In this document: piece after piece, positions 1 to 7,813 of the stretch | Position numbering within the stretch: the first letter of the stretch is position 1 | Layout: each line of letters begins with the position of its first letter | NCBI GenBank assembly: GCA_002490995.1 | Contig: DKVC01000029.1 | Coordinates: forward strand, 1-37,969 | DNA length: 37,969 bases | Reading direction: 5' to 3' | Origin: Lachnospiraceae bacterium UBA7188 | GTDB taxonomy: Bacteria; Bacillota; Clostridia; Lachnospirales; Lachnospiraceae | Notes under the pieces: generated by a model | What the model was told of the DNA's origin: nothing | Databases searched by the model: none | What the model saw: only the letters and a program-made list of their open reading frames with translations | Made by a program: the position numbers and the translations under genes

Positions 1-55
1 AAATACAAGAAAAATTGCAGCAAACCCGCAGCGGTTATTTGTAGACACTTCCTTA
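1..55 (-). repeat. Palindromic element copy E1 (cut by window edge)
   Basis: The minus strand begins TAAGGAA (55 to 49), then GTG TCT, then ACAAATAAC. This is the same 5' end as the complete copies at 2844, 5986 and 7919. From GTG at 48 the frame stays open for 16 codons to the window edge, so the 3' half lies outside. It starts 16 nt after the stop of the HPr-like gene and runs in the same direction. GTG replaces the ATG of the other copies, so a possible start codon is kept. The arm sequence (CGCTGCGGG) differs from the other copies; its partner arm is not visible. Confidence 0.7.
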
Positions 56-71
56 CTGTCCCTGCCGGCGC

Positions 72-296
72 TTAACTCGCAACGGCAAGGCTCTGCAGCA
101 TTTTCTCGAAATCGCTGTTGTACCCGTCATAGGATACCTTCAGCGGCCTGCGAAGATCCAGTCCGTACACTCCTAAAAATGACTTTGCATCCACAATATA
201 TCTGTTATAGGAAATGTCGATGTCAAAATCGCACTTAGAAGCCACGTCAACAAAATGCTGCACTTCAACCGGAGTCAAATGAATCGTTTTAACCAT
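72..296 (-). CDS. HPr-like domain protein lacking the PTS histidine
   Basis: This 74-residue protein has the size and pattern of HPr: an N-terminal beta strand, a helix around residues 10-22, a VDAKSFLGVYGLDL segment matching the HPr region around Ser46, and a C-terminal helix. The phosphorylatable histidine of the usual HARPA motif is absent; that region reads LTPVEVQHFV. It therefore probably cannot carry phosphate from EI and is more likely regulatory or structural. I chose ATG at 296, giving MVKTIHL, because AAGGAAGG lies 6 nt upstream; an upstream in-frame ATG at 314 lacks such a site. It has its own promoter and is followed by repeat copy E1. The fold assignment is by pattern only. Confidence 0.6.
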   Translation of the reverse strand: MVKTIHLTPVEVQHFVDVASKCDFDIDISYNRYIVDAKSFLGVYGLDLRRPLKVSYDGYNSDFEKMLQSLAVAS

Positions 297-354
297 TTCC
301 GACCTTCCTTTCAAATGATAACAGCTATCTGTAACGCAACTATTTTACATATAC

Positions 355-382
355 ATTATAGACAAAATATGTAAAAAGTAAA
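355..382 (-). promoter_or_regulatory. Sigma-A promoter of the HPr-like gene
   Basis: On the minus strand TTTACT (382-377) and TATAAT (360-355) are separated by 16 nt, about 60 nt before the ATG at 296. The consensus -10 makes this a good candidate. The stretch 297-464 holds nothing else I can recognise. Confidence 0.6.
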
Positions 383-464
383 GGCTTTGAGACAAATTTC
401 CGCGGAAATTCCTGCATATTCGGCAATATGGGCCATCAAGCAGTTACCATGAAAGTGCATCCGA

Positions 465-1223
465 TTACTGAAATTCCACCATATATTCCCGAAAACGCAG
501 GGGAAGCATATTTTGCTGAAGCTTCCGGTTCTTACGCTCTTCAATTGTTATGGTATGGCAAAACTGCCGGAAAAGTTCCTGGTACTGCAGTTCATCCTCC
601 GAGTACTTGAACTGCAGCGGTCTGTCTGCTTCCTCCCCGCGAAACAGATACCACTGCCTTCCGGCCGGGTGGATTCCGAAAAGATTCCTCTTCTCATCAT
701 AGATGATAAAATGCTCAATGGGAAGCCTGTCCGCAAAATGCGGCATCAGAAAAGCCAGCACGTCATTTTTCGGGCCGATTTTAGAATACAACACACCGTT
801 ATCCAGTTCCTGAAACCGCAGAAACTGCAGCTGATGCCCCACTTCTGTGGACACGCCTCTCCCCAGCGCAAATGCCTTATGAATCTGGTAATTCGCCAGA
901 TTGTCAAACAGATGTCCCGGACGGCATTTCACGCGCAGTCCTTCCACAATCGTCCGGTACACTGCCTGCGCCTTCTCTTCGTCTTCGGAAGCCAGCGCCA
1001 TTGCCAGATGCCGGCTGTTCTCCATCCCGAACCGCCTCACCAGAGTATTCATTACCCTGCGGGTCTTCTCACTGTCCGCTTTTACTGCCACGTCCTCCCC
1101 AAAAAGGACCGGGTCATCCGTAAGACACAGTATGGTATCCTCGTGATTCCGCCTTTCCTCATAAGCCTGGTAAACCGCTGTGTAGATGCTTTCCACACTG
1201 TCCTCACATCTGTATACAATCAT
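465..1223 (-). CDS. TIGR03915-type putative DNA metabolism protein
   Basis: The 252-residue product matches my knowledge of the TIGR03915 (DUF4130-type) family, which is nearly always encoded beside a radical-SAM protein of the TIGR03916 type and is associated with family uracil-DNA glycosylase-like domains. The biochemical role is not established. Visible features are an N-terminal MIVYRCEDSVESIYTAVYQAY block and a basic, aromatic-rich central region. The C-terminus has KNRKLQQNMLPLRFREYM, typical of the family. It lies 59 nt downstream of the radical-SAM gene on the same strand, so the two are probably cotranscribed from the LexA-box promoter at 2721-2767. The ribosome site before ATG 1223 is weak (GGCGGTG), consistent with operon translation. 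Confidence 0.75.
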   Translation of the reverse strand: MIVYRCEDSVESIYTAVYQAYEERRNHEDTILCLTDDPVLFGEDVAVKADSEKTRRVMNTLVRRFGMENSRHLAMALASEDEEKAQAVYRTIVEGLRVKCRPGHLFDNLANYQIHKAFALGRGVSTEVGHQLQFLRFQELDNGVLYSKIGPKNDVLAFLMPHFADRLPIEHFIIYDEKRNLFGIHPAGRQWYLFRGEEADRPLQFKYSEDELQYQELFRQFCHTITIEERKNRKLQQNMLPLRFREYMVEFQ

Positions 1224-1282
1224 AACGCACCGCCGCCTGTCTTCAATTCCTTAAATCTTCCTCTTTATTTTCTTCCATGCCG

Positions 1283-2635
1283 TTACAGCTGACCCACCGC
1301 CGCCTGCTGCTGTTCTATGACGGTAACCGGGCGGGTAAAATTCACATCGTCAAACAGCGACATCTGCCGGTACCCCATTCCGTCGCTTCCAAACTGTACC
1401 CTGTCCTTCTCACTGGTCAGATTTCGCACGATATAGTCCTCTTCCAGCTTCACAGGATACATCATCTTACCGCTGCATGTGATAAAATACAGCGCCCGCT
1501 TCAGCACAACCCCGATTTTTTTCAGATCCTGAAAAGTCAGGCTGCCGCTTCTGCGCGCCGCCACAATCCTCCGGGCGCTTTTCACCCCGACTCCGGGTAC
1601 CCGGAGCAGCTTCTCCATGGGTGCCCGGTTGATTTCCACCGGAAACTGCTCCAGATGCCGTACTGCCCAATCCTCCTTGGGATCCAGCATGATATTAAAG
1701 AAAGGCCGTCTCTCATCCAACAGCTCTTCCGCCCGAAACCCGTAGAAGCGCAGCAGCCAGTCCGCCTGATAAAGCCTGTGCTCCCGCAGAAGGGGCGGCC
1801 CTCCGGGCAGGGCAGGCAGGCATTTGTCTCCAGTCACGTTTACAAATGCGGAATAAAACACCCTCTTCAAACCAAATTTCTGATACAGCCCCTCCGCCAC
1901 ATTGATAATCTGAAAATCATTCTCCGGCGTGGCTCCGATAATCATCTGGGTTGACTGCCCTCCTGCCACAAATTTCGGCGCATTCCGATACAGTACAAGA
2001 TCGTTCCGGTTGGCCTGGATACCGTTCTGTATCTGTCTCATGGGGGTCAGAATACTCTTGCGGTGCTTATTCGGCGCCAGCGTACGCAGTCCCTCCGCTG
2101 TAGGCAGCTCCAAATTCACGCTCATCCTGTCTGCCAGAAAGCCTGTCTGTTCAATTACCTCCGGGGCAGCTCCGGGAATCGCCTTTACATGGACATAACC
2201 GTTGAAACGATACTTATTTCTCAAGAGCCATATGGTGCGGCAGATCAGCTCCATGGTAAAAGTAGGATTTCTGATGATGCCGGAGCTCAAAAATAATCCT
2301 TCGATGTAATTCCTGCGGTAAAATTCCATGGTAAGGGTACAGATTTCCTCCGGCGTAAAAGTAGCCCTGGGAATATCGTTGGAATGGCGGTTGCGGCAAT
2401 ATTTGCAGTCATAAATACATTCGTTTGTCAGCAGTATCTTTAACAGGGAAATGCACCTGCCGTCACCGGAAAAGCTATGGCAGATACCGGCTGCCACACA
2501 GCTGCCTATACTTCTGCCATTTCCTCTCCGGTCTACACCGCTGGAGGTACAGGCCACGTCATACTTGGCGGCATCTGTCAGTACCTGCAGCTTCTCCTCC
2601 AGAGGCATATCCTGGCTGGTTTTCAAATATTCCAT
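1283..2635 (-). CDS. Radical-SAM putative DNA modification/repair protein (TIGR03916-like)
   Basis: The 450-residue protein carries a radical-SAM cluster motif CIYDCKYC (Cys73, Cys77, Cys80) that would bind a 4Fe-4S cluster and SAM. A helix-hairpin-helix DNA-binding element (VPGVGVKSARRI) starts near residue 345. This architecture fits the radical-SAM family linked to uracil-DNA glycosylase-like proteins (TIGR03916). The substrate is unknown; a nucleic-acid target is inferred from the HhH element. The start at ATG 2635 is supported by GGAGGTG 8 nt upstream. The promoter overlaps two LexA-type boxes (see 2721-2767), which independently suggests a DNA-damage role. The next gene on the strand is its usual partner, the TIGR03915-type protein. 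Confidence 0.8.
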   Translation of the reverse strand: MEYLKTSQDMPLEEKLQVLTDAAKYDVACTSSGVDRRGNGRSIGSCVAAGICHSFSGDGRCISLLKILLTNECIYDCKYCRNRHSNDIPRATFTPEEICTLTMEFYRRNYIEGLFLSSGIIRNPTFTMELICRTIWLLRNKYRFNGYVHVKAIPGAAPEVIEQTGFLADRMSVNLELPTAEGLRTLAPNKHRKSILTPMRQIQNGIQANRNDLVLYRNAPKFVAGGQSTQMIIGATPENDFQIINVAEGLYQKFGLKRVFYSAFVNVTGDKCLPALPGGPPLLREHRLYQADWLLRFYGFRAEELLDERRPFFNIMLDPKEDWAVRHLEQFPVEINRAPMEKLLRVPGVGVKSARRIVAARRSGSLTFQDLKKIGVVLKRALYFITCSGKMMYPVKLEEDYIVRNLTSEKDRVQFGSDGMGYRQMSLFDDVNFTRPVTVIEQQQAAVGQL

Positions 2636-2720
2636 TTTAGATGCACCTCCGTTTATCTGAAGTTCTGTTCAGCCATGCAGCGGGAAATCCGGACAGGTTG
2701 TTGGCTGCTCTCCTGGTTCA

Positions 2721-2767
2721 GAACGTTTGTTCTCATTCATAATAGCACATATGTTCCCCATATGCAA
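2721..2767 (-). promoter_or_regulatory. SOS-type promoter with two LexA boxes
   Basis: On the minus strand TTGCAT (2767-2762), a 17-nt spacer and TATTAT (2744-2739) form a sigma-A promoter. The spacer contains GAACATATGTGC (2756-2745), one mismatch from the Firmicutes LexA consensus GAAC-N4-GTTC. Just downstream of the -10 lies GAACAAACGTTC (2732-2721), a perfect match. LexA bound to either box would block RNA polymerase. This places the radical-SAM repair pair under probable SOS control. The match is read directly from the sequence; LexA binding is inferred. Confidence 0.75.
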
Positions 2768-2843
2768 CTATTTTTCTTATTTTTTCAAAAAATATGATTG
2801 AACCCGCCTTCTTGCCATCTTCTCCCAAATATGTTATCCTGAG

Positions 2844-2949
2844 TAAGGAACTATCTACAAATAACTTGTGCAGATTCCTGGATAATTTTGCTGTGACTAT
2901 AACCTTTCAGATATGCAGAGCGCACAAGTTATTTTCCGCCAGTTCCTAA
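2844..2949 (+). repeat. Palindromic element copy E2 (complete)
   Basis: This 106-bp element begins TAAGGAA and ends CAGTTCCTAA, with internal arms AACTTGTGC and GCACAAGTT. It is about 93% identical (7 differences in 106 by my count) to copy E3 on the opposite strand. The 33-codon frame ending in TAA at 2947-2949 is intact, but its first codon is CTA instead of ATG, and the outer part of the 5' arm no longer pairs. It points toward the glycerol-1-phosphate dehydrogenase gene and lies between that gene and the divergent SOS promoter. No other gene or promoter was recognised in 2768-3039. Confidence 0.85.
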
Positions 2950-3012
2950 GGAAATGTCTGTAAGACAGTTCCTTAGAAAATGTTTGTAAGACAGTTCCTT
3001 AAGAAGTGTCTC
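2947..3012 (+). repeat. Tandem miniature derivatives of the palindromic element
   Basis: Immediately after E2, sharing its TAA, are two 26-bp tandem units and a partial third. The first miniature (2947-2975) joins the two element ends directly: TAAGGAAATGTCT, three bases, then AGACAGTTCCTTA, giving a 13-bp stem with one mismatch. The second (2973-3002) is similar with more mismatches; the third breaks off at AAGAAGTGTCT. The ATG at 2954 opens an 11-codon frame. The array ends about 15 nt before the ribosome site of the next gene, so it would lie in its 5' leader if transcribed from upstream. Confidence 0.8.
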
Positions 3013-3039
3013 AATCCCTGAAAATACGGAGGTATCAAA

Positions 3040-4095
3040 ATGAGCAGCAGCCACATAGCAATCCCTTCCATCCTGAAAGTGGGGAAGGGCGCCTTAAAAA
3101 GCATAGGAAGCCATATCCGGTCGGGTGGCCTGGAAAAAGCCGTGATTTACTTCGGCAACGGCCTTATCGATATGTTCGGAGGAGAGGTAATGGAATCCTT
3201 AAAGGACGCTGGCGTCACTGTCCTGGAATACAGAGAGCTGGATTCCATCAAGATAGAGGACATTGTGGAACTGGCCTTTTCCATCGATAATAAAGCGCAG
3301 GTTATCGTGGGGCTGGGCGGCGGCAAGGTCATAGATGCGGCAAAATATGCTGCCTACCTGCGAAAGCTGCCCTTCCTGAGCGTTCCCACCTCTGCGTCCA
3401 GCGACGGTTTTTCCAGCGCCAGCGCATCCCTGACCGTGGGCGGCAGGAGAACTTCCGTGCCTGCGCGTATGGCTTATGGTATCATTGCCGACACGGATGT
3501 AATCAAGAGTGCTCCCGAAAAATTCCTGTATTCTGGCATCGGCGATATGGTGTCCAAGATAACCGCGCTCTATGACTGGGCTTTTGAAGCGGCCGGAGGA
3601 TATACCGGGATAAACGATTTTGCGGTAATGATTGCCAAAAAAGCAGTAAACAGCTTTGTGCGCACGCCTTTTCAGGATATCCATGAAGATTTGTTCCTGC
3701 GGGAGCTTCTGGACTCTCTCGCCATGAGCGGAATTGCCAATGAGATTGCGGGAAGCAGCGCCCCCACCAGCGGCAGCGAGCACCTGATTTCCCATGCCCT
3801 GGACAAGATGCTGGAACAGCCTCAGCTTCATGGCATACAGGTGGGGATTGCAACCTATCTGATGAGCAAAGTGCAGGAGCATCGCTTCCAGCGGGTAGAC
3901 ACGATTTTTACGGAAACCGGGTTCTGGGACTATGTGCGCACCCTTGATCTGCACCGTGAGGATTATGAACGGGCTGTCGATATGGCGCCTTCCATAAAAC
4001 CTTTCCGCCACACTTATCTCCATGAGGAAAAATACCGTGAGGCGGCAAAACAGATCCTGCGGGAAGATGCCGTATTGCAGAGCATTTTCCGGTAA
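3040..4095 (+). CDS. egsA: sn-Glycerol-1-phosphate dehydrogenase (EgsA/AraM family)
   Basis: The 351-residue protein belongs to the iron-containing alcohol dehydrogenase-like family. A nucleotide-binding glycine stretch GLGGGKVIDAAKYAA follows an N-terminal Rossmann half, and PTSASSDGFSS is typical of G1P dehydrogenases. The metal ligands are probably the Asp and the two His in SGSEHLISHALDK and LHGIQVG. The expected reaction is NAD(P)H-dependent reduction of dihydroxyacetone phosphate to sn-glycerol-1-phosphate in the cytoplasm, as for Bacillus AraM/EgsA. GGAGG 7 nt before ATG 3040 supports the start. No heptaprenylglyceryl phosphate synthase gene is nearby, so the product's use is not shown here. 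The leader contains repeat E2 and its miniature array. Confidence 0.85.
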   Translation: MSSSHIAIPSILKVGKGALKSIGSHIRSGGLEKAVIYFGNGLIDMFGGEVMESLKDAGVTVLEYRELDSIKIEDIVELAFSIDNKAQVIVGLGGGKVIDAAKYAAYLRKLPFLSVPTSASSDGFSSASASLTVGGRRTSVPARMAYGIIADTDVIKSAPEKFLYSGIGDMVSKITALYDWAFEAAGGYTGINDFAVMIAKKAVNSFVRTPFQDIHEDLFLRELLDSLAMSGIANEIAGSSAPTSGSEHLISHALDKMLEQPQLHGIQVGIATYLMSKVQEHRFQRVDTIFTETGFWDYVRTLDLHREDYERAVDMAPSIKPFRHTYLHEEKYREAAKQILREDAVLQSIFR

Positions 4096-4121
4096 GCGGC
4101 ACATGCATTCTTTTCGTTTTT

Positions 4122-4290
4122 CGGGAAATGTCCCCAGCGCATTTGCGGAACGGGCATTTCCCGACAGGAGAGTATCCTGGCGCACTTTCAGAACGCATAT
4201 TTCACGGTCAGGGAACATTCTGGCGTATTTGCGGAACGCTTGTTTCCCAGCCGTGGAATATTCCGACGCATTTACGGAACGCATCTTTGT
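4122..4290. repeat. Four-copy 43-44 bp tandem repeat between convergent genes
   Basis: Units start at 4122, 4166, 4210 and 4253. Each contains a GGGAA-type start, a GGCGCATTT-type centre, CGGAACGC and a TTTCCC-type end. In unit 1 the ends form a perfect 9-bp inverted repeat (CGGGAAATG and CATTTCCCG), and unit 3 has a similar weaker pair, so each unit can form a hairpin. The array fills the space between the stop codons of the dehydrogenase (+) and the MoxR-like gene (-). It may act as a bidirectional terminator or transcript stabiliser, but no T-run follows. Confidence 0.75.
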
Positions 4291-4291
4291 G

Positions 4292-5860
4292 TTATTCAAG
4301 TCCAAGGTCAGCAATCTCGCGCTGCAGATTCCGGTGTACATCATAAATCAGCAGCTCCTGATTATATTTAAAATAGGAATCGCATCCCCACATTTCAATG
4401 AAAAGCATGCTGTCTTCACTGGCAGTCAGCTCCGTCATAAACAAAACCATTTCCTGGCCTTTCCCCCAGGTATGTTCCATAAAATCAAAGCTGTTCTCCA
4501 GAAAACGTTTTGTCTCCTGTACCTGGTTCTGATGCGTTTTAACCCCTGCGTCAAACGCTTTTTTTATCCGCTGGAACGGTTTTCCCGGCTTCTTCTCATC
4601 GGTGCATTCCGCCATGTATTTCTCCAGAAGCGCCAGTGTATCGCGGTATTCCATTCTCAATTTAAGCCCCAGGCTGTTGGCAGCCTCCTTTCGGCTCCGT
4701 TCCGTCCTGATTTCCCCGCACTGCTTCTCCAGCATCTGGTACCACATGGCATCTGTGTCTGCTCCGGCGGATTCAAATCCCACAATTTTTGTCCCTGCCG
4801 GCGGCACCGCCCTGCCCGCACCGGTCTGTTTCTTTATCTGCCGCAAACTCCGAACCACCCGCTCCAGCACTGCCTCCTGATTTACGTCCCGGGCAAACCG
4901 AAGATTCAGCTTCTCCAATATCAGCCCCAGGAGCGAAATCCGCTCGTCAAATCCGGCTCCGGCAGCGCGCTCCACAAGGTTTTCCGCCGCTTTCCCCTGG
5001 AGAATATCCTCCACCTGGTATGCGGACTGATATTTCTGGAAAAGGTCATAATATATGCCGAATTTCCCGGCAACCTCTGTATCGGTGATATACTGCCCGA
5101 TGAGCCTTCTGTCCACCGGAAAATGCTTTTTTTCATAGACGGAAATTGCCCTGGATAAATCCTCCCAGCCACGGGCGGTCACATACTGTGCTCCGTCTAC
5201 GGTTGTCCGTATGGAATAAAACCATTCAGGATTAATTTCCAGAAACGCAATGACTGCCGCATGAATTCCGTTCCCGTAAGCATAAGGTTTCCACACGCTG
5301 AAATCTTCCTCCACAGTAAAGCATTTCAGGCGATCCAGCGTCGCCACATCAAATTCCTTCACCGACTTGTTGTACTGGGGCGGATTTCCTGCCGTGACAA
5401 TCACCCAGCCTTCAGGCAGGCGTCTGTTGCCGAAGGTTTTGTACTGCAGAAATAGAAGCATGGCCGGAGCCAGCGTCTCTGATACACAGTTAATCTCATC
5501 CAGGAACAGGATGCCCTCCCGCTTCCCGGATTCCTCCATTATTCTGTACACGGAAGCCAGGATTTCGCTCATGGTATACTCCGAAACCATGGCCTTTTTC
5601 CCGCCAAACTGCTTTTCTTCGATAAAAGGAAGCCCCAGTGCACTCTGCCTGGTGTGATGTGTCATGGAGTAGGATACCAGCGCGATATCCAGTTCCGATG
5701 CGATCTGTTCCATAATCGCAGTCTTCCCGATTCCCGGCGCTCCCACCATGAAAATCGGCCTTTGCTTCATGTAGGGAATATTGTATTCCCCGAATTCGTT
5801 TTTATCGAGATAAATTGCTACGGAACGCGCAATCTCTTCCTTTGCTTCTCTGATATTCAT
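4292..5860 (-). CDS. MoxR-like AAA+ ATPase
   Basis: The 522-residue protein has Walker A GAPGIGKT (residues 40-47), Walker B ILFLDE (117-122) and a sensor-like AGNPPQYNKS. MoxR ATPases act as chaperone-like remodelers paired with von Willebrand A domain proteins, and the upstream neighbour is such a protein. The C-terminal ~200 residues are a charged helical extension beyond the usual MoxR length (about 320). The start is ATG 5860, with AGGAGG 6 nt upstream; the longer frame to 5917 would run into repeat E3. E3 lies between this gene and the VWA gene and ends 20 nt before the start codon. Substrate unknown. Confidence 0.8.
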   Translation of the reverse strand: MNIREAKEEIARSVAIYLDKNEFGEYNIPYMKQRPIFMVGAPGIGKTAIMEQIASELDIALVSYSMTHHTRQSALGLPFIEEKQFGGKKAMVSEYTMSEILASVYRIMEESGKREGILFLDEINCVSETLAPAMLLFLQYKTFGNRRLPEGWVIVTAGNPPQYNKSVKEFDVATLDRLKCFTVEEDFSVWKPYAYGNGIHAAVIAFLEINPEWFYSIRTTVDGAQYVTARGWEDLSRAISVYEKKHFPVDRRLIGQYITDTEVAGKFGIYYDLFQKYQSAYQVEDILQGKAAENLVERAAGAGFDERISLLGLILEKLNLRFARDVNQEAVLERVVRSLRQIKKQTGAGRAVPPAGTKIVGFESAGADTDAMWYQMLEKQCGEIRTERSRKEAANSLGLKLRMEYRDTLALLEKYMAECTDEKKPGKPFQRIKKAFDAGVKTHQNQVQETKRFLENSFDFMEHTWGKGQEMVLFMTELTASEDSMLFIEMWGCDSYFKYNQELLIYDVHRNLQREIADLGLE

Positions 5861-5880
5861 TGTAAACCTCCTGATTATAC

Positions 5881-5986
5881 TTAGGAACTGGCGGAAAATA
5901 ACTTGTGCGATCCGCATATCTGAAAGGTTATAGACACAGCGAAATTATCCAGGAATCTGCACAAGTTATTTGTAGCCATTTCCTTA
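5881..5986 (-). repeat. Palindromic element copy E3 (complete, with ATG frame)
   Basis: On the minus strand it begins TAAGGAA at 5986 and ends TTCCTAA at 5881. The arms AACTTGTGC and GCACAAGTT pair perfectly, and the outer TGGC/GCCA also pairs. ATG at 5979 opens a 32-residue frame (MATNNLCRF ... LFSASS) closing with TAA at 5883-5881. It lies 32 nt after the VWA stop codon and 20 nt before the MoxR start, in the direction of transcription. No good ribosome site precedes its ATG, so translation is doubtful here. Confidence 0.85.
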
Positions 5987-6018
5987 CGCCCAGAGCCATT
6001 TGCCACATCCATGAGGCG

Positions 6019-7788
6019 TTAAGTCACCGTATCCAGATATACTTTCATGGCCCAGGGCGGTACTCTCACTTCCTCGTCTCTGTCCAGGAATACAAAAGCC
6101 GTCCTGTATCCCGGTGGTCTGGACGGAAAGGTGCCGTATCCGTCCGTAAAATACAGCAGGCCGTCCAGGCGCCTGATTTCACCAGTTTCCAGCAGGCGGT
6201 CCGCATATTCGAAAACAGGTGTGAAATCCGTTCCCCCAAAGCCTTTCAGCGTCAGGCCGGCTATATATGCTTCCAGCTCTTCCTGCGTTTCGATTCTGGT
6301 GTCTTCCTGAATCCGGGCGTCACACTGCACGATATGTATATTCACTCTGGAGGTAAATGCCTGGGTCTGCCGCAGGATATTGTAAGTTTTAGTCAGAAAC
6401 CGCTCCACCACTTCCCCCTGGCAGGAGCCGGAAGTGTCGATTGCAATGAGAAACTCCCGTATCAGATTTTTCTCCCTGTATTCCAGAGGTTCTATCAGCG
6501 GAACCGTTCCGAACAGTTTCAGCCCGTAAGTATAAAATGCGTAATCAAATTCATCCTCATCAATCTGCATCCGCTCTTCCCAATGGGTGGCGAATTTCAT
6601 CAGGAACCGGGTATAATCACAGTTTTCCCTGGTCAGCTTTTTCAAGTGCTGCAGCATATCTCCTGCAATTTTCCCTCTTCCGGAGTGTGCGAAGGCCTGG
6701 GCTTCCACCAGTACCCGGTTGGCTACGCTTTTCCATATCTGCTGCTGATTTTCTTTTTTCTGATGCCAATCGTTTCCCTGGTTCTGTTTCTGGCAGTTTC
6801 CATTCTGCTGTCGGAGGTTTTCGATTTTATGATCTGACCCTGAAATCCCTCCTCCTGCTTTCCTGTCCGGTTTCTCCCTGCTTTCTGCTCCGGCGGCACT
6901 GGTCTTCCTCATTTCCGCTCCATCAGCCGAATCTTCCCTGCCTTCTTCCCAGGCAGAACTGGTCTCTCCGGTTTCCGCTTCTGTGACCGGGCCTTCCCTC
7001 TCTTCTGCCTCGACAGTACTGGTCTCCCCGGTTTCCGCTTCTATGGCCGGGCCTTCCCTGTCTTCTGCCTCGGCAGCACTGGTCTCCCCGGTTTCCGCTT
7101 CTATGGCCGGGCCTTCCCTGTTTTCTGCTTTGACAGCACTGAACTCCACAGTCTTGATATCTTCTGCGCCACTGCCCGCGTACCAAAATCTGTGGTCATC
7201 CCTCCGAAACATTCTGCAGAGTTCCTGAAAGTCCACTCCGCAAATATGTTCTGCCTGTCCCAGCAAGGCATTTTTCTGAAAATATGAGTATAATTTCTGT
7301 GCGGAAATAAATCCGATTTCCTGCTTCAACTTCTGTAGTATCTCGCTGCGCTGCACTGACGCAGTGTCCGAAATCTCCAGATCCTCCGGTTCCCTCATCT
7401 CCTCCAGAACACACTCCACAGCGATATCTGCCGCCAGATTCCAGCACATTTCCTGTTCTTTCATGCAATTTGGGGGACAGAAAAAAGGATGCTGGTACAG
7501 GCAGTGCATAACGGTATGGAGATAATCCATGGACATCTCTACAGGACTTTCCATATATCGTTTTAAGATGTATTTTTTATTGTAATATAGATATTCCCCG
7601 TCATTTCCCAGGAAAATATCTTCCGTCTCCGCCCATTTCAGCCGAAACAGCGCCTGCTCCAGAAATCGCTTCCGAAAAAACAGCTGATTCCGGCATGCTT
7701 CCAGTACACGCACTGCAAGGCCGGCTCTGCTTCTTTCATTTCCTTCCATTTTCTCCCTGCCCGTCCCGTTCTGTCTGCCCTGTTCCAA
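6019..7788 (-). CDS. VWA-like protein with DUF2201-type N-terminal domain
   Basis: The 589-residue protein begins with a DUF2201-like domain: HTVMHCLYQH (residues 91-100) followed by NLAADIAVE, resembling a metallopeptidase helix without a full HExxH. The C-terminal VWA domain keeps the MIDAS residues: DTSGS near 453-457, the Thr of GGTDF near 520, and FTDG near 548. A hydrophilic linker between the domains contains a 20-residue tandem repeat (223-306). There is no signal peptide or membrane segment, so it should be cytoplasmic. It probably works with the downstream MoxR-like ATPase. The start is TTG at 7788, chosen because GGGAGG lies 7 nt upstream; an internal ATG (residue 14) is the alternative. 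Confidence 0.8.
   Translation of the reverse strand: MEQGRQNGTGREKMEGNERSRAGLAVRVLEACRNQLFFRKRFLEQALFRLKWAETEDIFLGNDGEYLYYNKKYILKRYMESPVEMSMDYLHTVMHCLYQHPFFCPPNCMKEQEMCWNLAADIAVECVLEEMREPEDLEISDTASVQRSEILQKLKQEIGFISAQKLYSYFQKNALLGQAEHICGVDFQELCRMFRRDDHRFWYAGSGAEDIKTVEFSAVKAENREGPAIEAETGETSAAEAEDREGPAIEAETGETSTVEAEEREGPVTEAETGETSSAWEEGREDSADGAEMRKTSAAGAESREKPDRKAGGGISGSDHKIENLRQQNGNCQKQNQGNDWHQKKENQQQIWKSVANRVLVEAQAFAHSGRGKIAGDMLQHLKKLTRENCDYTRFLMKFATHWEERMQIDEDEFDYAFYTYGLKLFGTVPLIEPLEYREKNLIREFLIAIDTSGSCQGEVVERFLTKTYNILRQTQAFTSRVNIHIVQCDARIQEDTRIETQEELEAYIAGLTLKGFGGTDFTPVFEYADRLLETGEIRRLDGLLYFTDGYGTFPSRPPGYRTAFVFLDRDEEVRVPPWAMKVYLDTVT
6871..7122 (-). repeat. 60-bp in-frame tandem repeat inside the VWA gene
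   Basis: About four copies of a 60-bp unit encode a 20-residue acidic repeat (REGPAIEAETGETS plus six residues). The first two copies are nearly identical in DNA and later copies decay toward the C-terminal side. The period is a multiple of three, so copy-number change would preserve the frame and only alter linker length between the DUF2201-like and VWA domains. Confidence 0.85.
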
Positions 7789-7813
7789 TCTGTAACCTCC
7801 CTGTCACCCTGTT

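Noticed and set aside
2947..3012. Possible CRISPR-like array
   Set aside because: Only two to three 26-bp units with no unique spacers; they are miniature palindromic elements.
3199..4344. Long minus-strand frame opposite the dehydrogenase and the 43-bp array
   Set aside because: Shadow of a clear plus-strand gene; the repeat-derived peptide is a by-product of the tandem array.
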